From: Macrolepiota albuminosa
Lineage: Eukaryota; Basidiomycota; Agaricomycetes; Agaricales; Agaricaceae
Direction of reading: 5' to 3'
NCBI GenBank assembly: GCA_027475525.1
Contig: JAMWFC010000053.1
Span: 248,001-312,000, forward strand
Length of the DNA stretch: 64,000 nucleotides
The translations under genes were made by a program, and so were the position numbers. Each line of letters starts with the position of its first letter. Position 1 is the first letter of the stretch. The notes under the pieces are model-generated. The model was given only the letters and a program-made list of their open reading frames with translations. It was not told the origin of the DNA and did not search any database. Of this stretch, positions 56,905-64,000 are shown piece after piece.

Positions 56905-59900
56905 ACCCGGAAGACGCCCTAAATCGCGGAATCGACCCCGACGTCTTCTCCGCCCCGGTTTCCCACCTTCGCTCCACGACACTCGTACAGGACACCCTCA
57001 CGGCTTACCTACCCTCCCACTCCTCGCACTCCCTCCTCCTCAACACCCGCCTCACCCCCTCCGGAACCCCCCTCAACACCCTCGTCGACAGTGGCGCCAC
57101 CGACAACTTCATCGACGAAGCATTGTCTGCCTTGGCCCCGGAACCCGCTCAACGACTCCCGGTCCCGGTACGACTCTGCCTCTTTGACGGAGACGCCTCC
57201 ACGGCGGGGAACATCACCCATTTCGTGCGTATGCCCGTTACCTTCGCCAACGGACAGACTCACACCCTGCGGATGTTGATGACCAAACTTCACCCCTCCA
57301 CACCCCTCGTCTTAGGGCTCCCATGGCTCCGGGACACCAACCCCCGCGTCGATTGGCGACACCTCACCCTTCGCCTGACCCGGGACCCGACGCCCGACGA
57401 CCAACAACTTCCCTTCGACATCCCCCACCCCCCAAGACCAACCCCGAAGGACTCCCCGGACGAACCCCCACCACCCCCGGGACTCCAGTCTCGCTCGTCC
57501 CGGTCCTTCGTCATCAATGCCAGGCTGGACGGCACCCCCGGGCCGATATCGGCCCTCATCGACAGCGGAGCCACCGGGGTCTTCATCAGCGACACCCTCG
57601 ACCTCCCTCACGACCCCCTCGACCAGCCCCTTCGCCTGCAGCGCCTCGACGGCACTCCCTCCGCCTCCGGCCCCATCAAGAGGTCTCATTCAGGACGCGT
57701 GACCCTGGACAACGGCTACGAGTTCACCTCCGACTTCCTGGTCACGCGACTTCACGAATCGACCCCGATGGTGCTGGGATTACCCTGGCTGCGCGACACA
57801 AACCCCGACATCGATTGGAGGACGCTCACCATGACCTTCCCGGGACCCGAAGACCACCCCTCGACCGCCGTGCACCTCCGAGCCCTAGGAGGCGACCCGA
57901 CGCCCGACACCCCCGGGACGACTGCCGCGCCCCCCGCGCATGCCCCACCCACGCCCGTCCGAGACCTCAAGGCCCCTGATCGACCCCCAAACATTCCTCG
58001 GAACAAGTACAAAGGGCCGAACTACCCCTGCCGGTCTCCGACACGCGTCACACCCGCTCCGGCCGATGCCTCCGCGACCCCGACCGACCCGAGCGCACTC
58101 GACATCAAGATCATTGGGGCCGCCCCCTTCGCCCGCCTCATGAGGGACGGGACTCCCACGTTTCAGCTGCACACCTCACCTTCTCTCCCGGAAGAACACC
58201 TACGAGGGGACGCCATTCCCCCGGAACAGAAAACCGAGGAGCAGATCCTCCGAGAAGTAGTTCCCCCGGAGTATCACGAGTTCGCTGACGTATTCTCCGA
58301 AGGAGACGCCAAGGAGATCCCCCCTCACCGCCCCTATGATCACACCATCGACCTCGAGGAAGGAGCCACCCCCCCTTTCGGCAAGGTCTACAACATGTCG
58401 GAGGTCGAACTCCGGGCTCTCAAGGACTACCTCGACGAAATGCTCGGTAAAGGATTCATCCGACCCTCCGCCTCCGCCGCCGGAGCCCCGGTTCTATTCG
58501 CCAAGAAGAAGGACGGCTCGCTCCGACTCTGCGTCGACTACCGGGGACTCAACAAGATCACCAAGAAGAACCGCTACCCGCTCCCGCTCATCGGCGATCT
58601 GGTCGATCGACTTCGCAGTGCCAAAGTCTACACGAAGATCGACCTCCGCTCCGGCTACAACAACGTCCGCATCGCCCCGGGACACGAGTGGAAAACCGCG
58701 TTCCGCACGCGGTATGGTCTGTTTGAGTACCTTGTGATGCCTTTCGGAATGACTAACTCCCCCGCTACGTTCCAATACTTCATGAACGACATCTTCCACG
58801 ACATGAGCGACGTCTTCGTGATCGTCTACCTGGACGACATCCTCATTTATTCCGACTCACCGGAGGATCACCAAAAGCATGTCCGGCAAGTCCTCGAGCG
58901 CCTCCGGGAGCACAATCTCCACGCCAAGCCCGAGAAGTGTTCATTCCATACGGAAGAGGTCGAGTATCTTGGCGTCATAGTATCCCCGAATGGCGTTCGC
59001 ATGGACCCCCACAAGGTCGAGGCCATCGTCAACTGGCCGCAGCCCCGGAACGTCAAGGAAGTACAGTCCTTCCTGGGTTTCGCTAACTTCTACCGGAGGT
59101 TTATAGACAACTACTCCGGGATCACGAAACCCCTCAACCGGCTCACGCGCAAGGACATCGCCTGGAACTGGGACAGTAAGTGCCAGAGCGTCTTTAACTT
59201 GCTCAAGGAGGCTTTCACAGTCGCCCCGGTACTCCGGCACTACGACCCGGCCCTCCCGATCATCCTGGAATGTGACGCCTCCGACTACGCCATCGCCGGG
59301 ATCCTCTCGCAGGTGGAACCTGACGGCGGGGAGCCCCGGCCAGTCGCCTTCTACACCCGGTCCATGATCGACGCCGAACTCAACTACGACATCTACGACA
59401 AGGAGCTTCTCGCCATCGTCGAAGCCTTCAAGCAGTGGCGAGCCTACCTCGAGGGAGCCCGGCACCGGATCCAGGTCTATTCGGATCATAACAACCTGCA
59501 GTACTTCACCACGACCAAGCAACTCAGTCGACGACAGGCCCGATGGTCCGAGATCCTCTCGGAATACGACTTCACGATCCAGTACCGCCCGGGACGACTT
59601 GGCGCCAAACCCGATGCCCTCACCCGTCGACCGGACGTCTACCCTAAGAAGTCATTCGAGGCGGAACGTAATGCGTTCAATCATCGCGTGGTGATCCCTC
59701 CCGAACATTTGAATGCCTTACTGATCTTAAACGAGGAAGGGACCCTGAGTCAGATTCGCCGCGCCCCCCGAGACAAGTACTTCACCGATCACGACCCCCG
59801 CAACCCCCCTGATGGAACCGACCGGGACCCCGCCTTCTCCCTGTCCCCCGACGAAAAACTCCTCCTCCGGGACGGCCGCATCTACGTCCCGGATCACGCC

Positions 59901-60926
59901 CGACTTCGCTACGACGTCCTCCGTCAACACCACGACCACAAGCTCCGGGGACACCCTGGAATACGTAAGACCCTCCAGCTCATCTCCCGGACTTACTTTT
60001 GGCCAGGGTTGAAGAAGGACGTGACCCGTTACATTCGATCATGCGAGCCCTGCCTCCGGGCCAAGGTCCCCCGACACCGACCGTACGGACTCCTGAAACC
60101 CCTGCCGGTCGGACGACGCCCCTGGTCCTCAATATCTCTGGACCACATCGTCGAGCTCCCGGAATCTGAAGGGTTCGATGCTATTCTCGTCGTTGTGTGC
60201 AGGCTAACCAAACAGGGCATCTTCCTACCCTGCCACACCACGGATACCGCCCCGGACTTCGCCCGGCTGTTCCTCGAGCACGTCTTCGCCAAGCATGGTC
60301 TCCCGGACGACATCGTCTCCGACCGGGGCCCTCTCTTCGTGTCCAAGTTTTGGACTTCCCTGTGTAAGGCACTTGAAGTAAAGACTAACCTCTCTACCGC
60401 CTACCACCCCGAAACCGACGGCCAAACCGAAAGGGTCAACCAGTCCCTCGAGCAGTACCTCCGGCTGTACGTCAACTACTTGCAGGACGACTGGCGCGCC
60501 GAGCTCCCCCTGGCCGAGTTCACCTACAACAACACGCCACACTCTGCCACCGGGGTATCACCCTTCTTTGCCAACAAAGGATACCACCCCCGACTGACGC
60601 TCTCGCTCCGGGACATCCCGTCGCACGCCGCCCATGAGGTCGCCCGGGATCTCCAATCCCTTCACGAGTTTCTCCGGGAAGAGATCGACACCGCGAACCG
60701 GGCCTACGTGAAACACGCCGACCGGAAACGGGAAGACACCCCCGACTGGGCCCCCGGGACAAAGGTATGGTTAGATCGACGACACCTCCGCACCCGCCGG
60801 CCCTCCCCAAAACTCGATCACAAGCGTCTCGGCCCGTTCAAAATTTTGAAGAAGGTCTCATCCCACGCCTACAAGATCGATCCCCAAAACTCGATCACAA
60901 GCGTCTCGGCCCGTTCAAAATTTTGA
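56790..60926 (+). CDS. pol: Pol of A2: two proteases, RT, RNase H, integrase
   Basis: The frame is -1 relative to gag and opens at 56790 after TGA. There are two retropepsin modules: [12 protein letters not shown] (Asp codon 57087) with [16 protein letters not shown], and [12 protein letters not shown] (57561) with [18 protein letters not shown] has [13 protein letters not shown] and [10 protein letters not shown] (Tyr codon 58827). RNase H starts with ECDASDY (59274). Integrase has the HHCC finger (His 59928 region, CEPC at 60042-60053), Asp 60141, Asp 60321 and Glu 60429, the last two exactly 35 residues apart. It ends prematurely at 60926 because of the 77-bp duplication at 60804; the chromodomain follows in another frame. 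Expression must need recoding, as there is no good ATG at its start. Confidence 0.93.
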   Translation, partial: ERSFHLRVPQTTGHGTCHLDLRRRGRHLRVLGKRPGDLDPEDALNRGIDPDVFSAPVSHLRSTTLVQDTLTAYLPSHSSHSLLLNTRLTPSGTPLNTLVDSGATDNFIDEALSALAPEPAQRLPVPVRLCLFDGDASTAGNITHFVRMPVTFANGQTHTLRMLMTKLHPSTPLVLGLPWLRDTNPRVDWRHLTLRLTRDPTPDDQQLPFDIPHPPRPTPKDSPDEPPPPPGLQSRSSRSFVINARLDGTPGPISALIDSGATGVFISDTLDLPHDPLDQPLRLQRLDGTPSASGPIKRSHSGRVTLDNGYEFTSDFLVTRLHESTPMVLGLPWLRDTNPDIDWRTLTMTFPGPEDHPSTAVHLRALGGDPTPDTPGTTAAPPAHAPPTPVRDLKAPDRPPNIPRNKYKGPNYPCRSPTRVTPAPADASATPTDPSALDIKIIGAAPFARLMRDGTPTFQLHTSPSLPEEHLRGDAIPPEQKTEEQILREVVPPEYHEFADVFSEGDAKEIPPHRPYDHTIDLEEGATPPFGKVYNMSEVELRALKDYLDEMLGKGFIRPSASAAGAPVLFAKKKDGSLRLCVDYRGLNKITKKNRYPLPLIGDLVDRLRSAKVYTKIDLRSGYNNVRIAPGHEWKTAFRTRYGLFEYLVMPFGMTNSPATFQYFMNDIFHDMSDVFVIVYLDDILIYSDSPEDHQKHVRQVLERLREHNLHAKPEKCSFHTEEVEYLGVIVSPNGVRMDPHKVEAIVNWPQPRNVKEVQSFLGFANFYRRFIDNYSGITKPLNRLTRKDIAWNWDSKCQSVFNLLKEAFTVAPVLRHYDPALPIILECDASDYAIAGILSQVEPDGGEPRPVAFYTRSMIDAELNYDIYDKELLAIVEAFKQWRAYLEGARHRIQVYSDHNNLQYFTTTKQLSRRQARWSEILSEYDFTIQYRPGRLGAKPDALTRRPDVYPKKSFEAERNAFNHRVVIPPEHLNALLILNEEGTLSQIRRAPRDKYFTDHDPRNPPDGTDRDPAFSLSPDEKLLLRDGRIYVPDHARLRYDVLRQHHDHKLRGHPGIRKTLQLISRTYFWPGLKKDVTRYIRSCEPCLRAKVPRHRPYGLLKPLPVGRRPWSSISLDHIVELPESEGFDAILVVVCRLTKQGIFLPCHTTDTAPDFARLFLEHVFAKHGLPDDIVSDRGPLFVSKFWTSLCKALEVKTNLSTAYHPETDGQTERVNQSLEQYLRLYVNYLQDDWRAELPLAEFTYNNTPHSATGVSPFFANKGYHPRLTLSLRDIPSHAAHEVARDLQSLHEFLREEIDTANRAYVKHADRKREDTPDWAPGTKVWLDRRHLRTRRPSPKLDHKRLGPFKILKKVSSHAYKIDPQNSITSVSARSKF

Positions 60927-60957
60927 AGAAGGTCTCATCCCACGCCTACAAGATCGA
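60804..60957 (+). repeat. 77-bp tandem duplication at the end of A2 integrase
   Basis: Units 60804-60880 and 60881-60957 are identical by eye. A1 (32420-32500) has one unit. It moves pol out of frame. Confidence 0.93.
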
Positions 60958-60959
60958 AT

Positions 60960-61287
60960 CCCCCCGGGACTTAAAGGCCTGCACCCGGTTTTCCACGTCC
61001 GCCTCCTGGAACGACACCCCCCGGATCCCTTCTCCGAACGACGACCCGAACCCCCTCCCCCGGTCGAGGTCGAGGACGAGTACCACTACGAGGTCGAAGA
61101 CATCCTCGACTCCCGGAACATTCGTGGGCGACCCCACTTCCTCGTACGATGGAAGGGATACGGCCCGGAGGACGACACTTGGGAACCGCGACGAAACCTC
61201 GAAGGCGCTCTCGACAAACTCCGGGACTTCCAGCGACGGCACCCGGGAGACGACCCCCCCGGGCGCAGGACTCACAGACGGCAGTAG
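60960..61287 (+). pseudogene. pol: Integrase tail and chromodomain of A2, out of frame
   Basis: Frame position 1 reads [19 protein letters not shown], then the chromodomain [14 protein letters not shown] and [17 protein letters not shown] (about 61081-61195), ending RRTHRRQ and TAG at 61285-61287. Besides the duplication, one base is missing near 60957-60963 (A1 has gagcttcccccg where A2 has gaatcccccc), so even with one 77-bp unit the frame would be off by one. All chromodomain aromatic positions are kept, so the break is recent or an assembly error at the join. Confidence 0.8.
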
Positions 61288-61561
61288 TGGGCGTAACCCC
61301 CGCCTCTGGACTCAACCGGGATTCAACTCCCACGTATACTTACTGCTTTCCCCCTTTCTTTTTCCGACCTTACCTACCGTTTAGTACTTTCTTTTACAAT
61401 AGCGCCCCTGACTCTGGGCAAGGTATTCTTTCCCGTTTCCCCGCCACTTTACTTACACCATTCTCCCCGAGAGTAACCAGGTATATACATTTTCTTTTCT
61501 ATAGTACACTATACTACAGTACGAATCGCGAAACCGGCAGACGACAAGAAAACGGGGGCCC

Positions 61562-63346
61562 CTAGAGTTGGGACCCCGAACTACCCTCCCCCTCCCCTCC
61601 CCTCGGCCAGCCCCGGAAATCCTCCCCCACCTCCTCTGGACCGTGCGCGCGCCAGACCTCCTCGGCCAACTGGTCCCAAGACGGGAGCTGCTCGCCCTCG
61701 TCCAGGACCCGCTCGAACCATGACCCCGGGGCCGGGACGTTTCTCCGGCGATGCGCTACCACCAGCCTCCCCAACAAGTCCAGGCCCCGCTCCACCCCGG
61801 GGTCCCCTGCCTCCGACCGGAGCCCCTCTTGCAGGGACGCGAGCGCCGCGGCAGCCCCGTCCAGGAGCAGGCGATGCTCCCGAGCCCAGCCTGGAGATGT
61901 CAGAATCGACCCAACCGCGAGAAGAGGAAAACACTCACTTAGAGAGGCCATACGTCCGACGACCACGTCCCGGCGCAAGGCCTCAACCAACTCTGAGCCC
62001 GAGGGACCCTGCGCCGGGATCCCCACCCCCTGCTCCAGCCTGGCCCGCATAGCGTCCAGCTGGGCCTCGACTCCCCCCCGGGCCACCCTCGCCTCCTCCA
62101 GCTCCCGGAGGGCGGCCTCGCGACCCTCCTCCAGACCCCTCCGGATCGCCGCCTCCTCCCTTGCCCCCTCCTCTCGCTCCTCTCGCTCCCGGTCGGCCTG
62201 CTCGAGGCGCTCCTGCAGGGCCCTCACCTCGACATCCAACGGCCGCCCCGACAGCGGAGAAAAAGTCGCCGGCGAGAGGCGCACTGGGGAAGGCGGGGAC
62301 GGAGTCTGGGAGGCCGGGGAGGGGGCCTCCGCGGGCAGACGCGCCCTTTTGGAGGGCCCCGGGGAGGGGCTAGGCGACGCCCGCCGTTTTCCCTTATCAG
62401 GGCGCCCGCCGCGCCCCTCGCGCCCCGGGGCTCCGGACCGGGTTACCCGACGCGTGATCAAGACCACGGGCCGGCCCCGGCCGCTCTCCCGGACGACCCC
62501 CCCTCCCCCAGCCCCGCCCCCAGGACCCTCCACTGGCGCCGCCTCCGGAACCGCCGCCGTCCCCGCGACCCAATCCCTCTCCTCGACACCCATCCTCCGA
62601 GTAATGCCCGCCAAGGGCCAACCCTGCTCCCGCGAAACGCAATAGGCCCTCCAAAGGGCCGAAACGGAACACCGCTCGTGATTGAAGCGGCAGGCGTCGC
62701 ACACGGAGGTGTCGCGCCGGGACGAGACGGTCGGGACCTCGAAGGAGCAAATGACGTTGCGACGCGCGCAGTGAAGACACTAGGCACCCGGTTTAGCCCC
62801 GGAATCAGAGGTAGGAGGCCACTTACCGGCCCGTTGCTGACACACCACGCGTGGGGAGGCAAGCCCCGGGGCCTCACCAATGCCCCCTCGAAGGCCTCCT
62901 GCGTGGCACTGGCCCACGCAACCCGTTGGGTATCGGGAACCTCCGAAATGGCCCCCACCGCCATCCCGGAGCGACGGAACCGAGGGGCGACGAGTCTAGG
63001 GCGAGGAGGGGGTGGGGGGCGAGGGGGACGCACGGTCATCCGCGCAAAGGTTGGCGCGGGACGACTCGGCTGAGGCTCCGGGGGGACACTAGGCCCAGCC
63101 TCGGGGACGGGCTCCGAGAGCCGGCTGGGACCCGCCTCGGGTGCCGGAATATTGCGTTGTTCTGAAAAGGGAAGGTTAGTAGGGCAAAGGGGCGGCACGG
63201 GGGTACTCACGTTGTTCGAAGAGCGCCGCTACGCGCTCACGGTCGAGACGAGCCCGGTAACGCGCGTCCCGGGCTCCCCACGCCATGAGGGGCGCGACCT
63301 CGTTCGTCTGCGGGGGCGTCGGGGAATGCGTCGGCGTTCGCGACAT
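61562..63346 (-). CDS. Intact antisense accessory gene of A2: Zn-cluster/coiled-coil protein
   Basis: I do not know a named family. The minus-strand exons 63346-63211, 63161-62827, 62779-61939 and 61890-61562 sum to 1641 nt, 546 residues plus stop, with no frame break. The introns (49, 47, 48 nt) are GT-AG; the first has the branch CTACTAAC. The protein starts MSRTPTHSPTPP and has a Pro-rich part (residues about 50-110). Exactly at the exon 2/3 junction comes CLHCARRNVIC (158-168), then CDACRFNHERC (184-194): C-x2-C-x6-C-x15-C-x2-C-x6-C, close to the fungal Zn2Cys6 pattern but with a longer loop. A basic KRRASPSPSP stretch, a Glu/Arg-rich coiled coil (about 290-370) and a conserved C-terminus with LDEGEQLPSWDQLAEEVW follow. 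It is convergent with pol. A1 and A3 keep the gene and its introns. A DNA- or RNA-binding regulator of the element is my guess. Confidence 0.8.
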
Positions 63347-63474
63347 AGTTGGGTTTGATGGTAAAATTTTTTTTTCGTTACGTGGCAGGACAGGCGCCGG
63401 TTCCCACGCTCAAGCCCGGTCCGGACCTCCGGCTACGCGCGCCTCGGAGGGTCTCGGCGCTGAGGGGGGGGTGA
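63347..63474 (-). promoter_or_regulatory. Leader of the antisense gene and polypurine tract
   Basis: On the minus strand the ATG is preceded by a conserved block: cacgtaacg, a run of A, ttttaccatcaaac. Equivalent blocks stand before the ATG in A1 (about 35004-35042) and A3 (about 14101-14138). On the plus strand gaggggggggtga (up to 63474) is the polypurine tract, so the antisense promoter must lie here or in the 3' LTR. Confidence 0.55.
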
Positions 63475-64000
63475 TGTCACGACCCCTCCCCCCCGGAACC
63501 TCCCCGGGACACCCCCGGAGTCCCATCCGGGAACCTCTTCCGTCAATCCCACAGCGCACCCCGCCCCCACCGCTACCGACGCCGCCCTCACACGCATCAA
63601 GGACCACCATCAGCCATCAACGATCGCCATCAGCCAGCCCCCGGGACCCCTGCATCACGGACCCCGGGATCACCCGCCATCAACGATCAGATCACGCGGC
63701 TCGCATACGGCCATCACGCATCACGCCCCACGCATCACGACTCCCTCCGCACCAATTGATCGCGCGTCCCCACACGCGCGATCCCGGTATACAGTCCCCG
63801 GCCGCTACTCAATGGCCCCCGGAACTCATCCCAGACACCCCGGAATCCCGAGACACGATCCGTAGTACTTATAGTATAGCTCCCCGTTGTATTCGACAGT
63901 CTTGATATTACATACTTTGCATAACTGTTACTTGGATATTGCGTGCCCTTTGTTTGACTGGCACGCCTCGTTTGGTACGCTTCGACTGGCACGCCTTAGT
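63475..64000 (+). repeat. 3' LTR of A2 (partial)
   Basis: The first 526 bp of LTR A are present, identical to 53339-53864. The window ends before its 3' part and before the right target duplication. Confidence 0.95.

Larger units (their letters stand above)
53339..64000 (+). mobile_element. Young chromovirus copy A2 (3' LTR cut by window end)
   Basis: It inserted into A4 RT after ccaaaaa. It has 5' LTR, primer site, gag, pol, chromodomain, antisense gene, polypurine tract and 3' LTR. The two LTRs are identical over all 526 bases that can be compared, so insertion is recent. The only serious defects are a 77-bp duplication and a 1-nt deletion around 60804-60970. Confidence 0.95.

Noticed and set aside
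55438..56982. Long open frame on the minus strand opposite gag (514 codons); similar one at 10843-12171
   Set aside because: The C-rich, CpG-rich gag makes the opposite strand free of stops; the composition is Gly/Arg/Ser-rich without motifs, and the frame is not kept in A4.

Overview
The window comes from the genome of a fungus, most probably an agaricomycete (mushroom-forming basidiomycete). The signs are spliced genes with GT-AG introns of about 46-57 nt and CTRAY-type branch sites, Ty3/gypsy chromoviruses with chromodomains, a Ngaro-like tyrosine-recombinase retrotransposon, and ageing at CpG sites. I recognise no single-copy host gene and no rRNA or tRNA gene. The species cannot be told from what I see.

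Almost every base belongs to a retroelement, and the elements are nested. I use these names. A is a self-priming chromovirus with four copies: A1 8663-35845, A2 53339 to beyond the window end, A3 13270-20979 on the minus strand, and the old copy A4 44854-53338. B is a second Ty3 family (23767-32245, minus) plus two more LTR copies. C and J are solo LTRs. D is a degenerate chromovirus (3357-6848) plus a solo LTR. E is a miniature element (43359-44136). G is a minus-strand chromovirus relic (41034-44853). H is an element carrying an unknown gene (1-3356). N is the Ngaro element (7400-40491).

Reading inward on the left: G is cut by D, D's LTR region by an E fragment, E by solo LTR C, C by N, and N's recombinase gene by A1. 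A1 is cut by A3 and by B, and A3 by a solo LTR B. Target-site duplications visible by eye support five of these steps: CTAT, CAATC, GAACT, CCGC and CCAG/CCGG. On the right, A4 carries LTR B (itself holding LTR C), solo LTR J, solo LTR D and the young copy A2.

A2 is the best-preserved element. Its LTRs are identical over the 526 visible bases. It encodes Gag with a CCHC knuckle, then Pol in the -1 frame with two tandem retropepsin modules, RT, RNase H and a D,D-35-E integrase, and finally a chromodomain. Its primer-binding site is the exact complement of the likely 5' end of its own transcript, the Tf1-type self-priming arrangement.

The most interesting content lies between pol and the 3' LTR on the opposite strand. 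A2 carries an intact, four-exon, 546-codon gene there for a protein with a Zn2Cys6-like double CxxC-x6-C cluster and a coiled coil. A1 and A3 keep the same gene. Element B, an otherwise different retrotransposon, carries an antisense gene of the same layout (an intron exactly before the first CxxC, then a C-terminal helical region) plus a second spliced antisense gene. This looks like a shared antisense accessory module of basidiomycete LTR retrotransposons whose function I cannot name.

One caution on the assembly: at least 14 head-to-tail duplications, all of period exactly 77 bp, lie in the young, repetitive elements, and there is one 100-N gap. They look like untrimmed k=77 contig overlaps, and they create false frameshifts.
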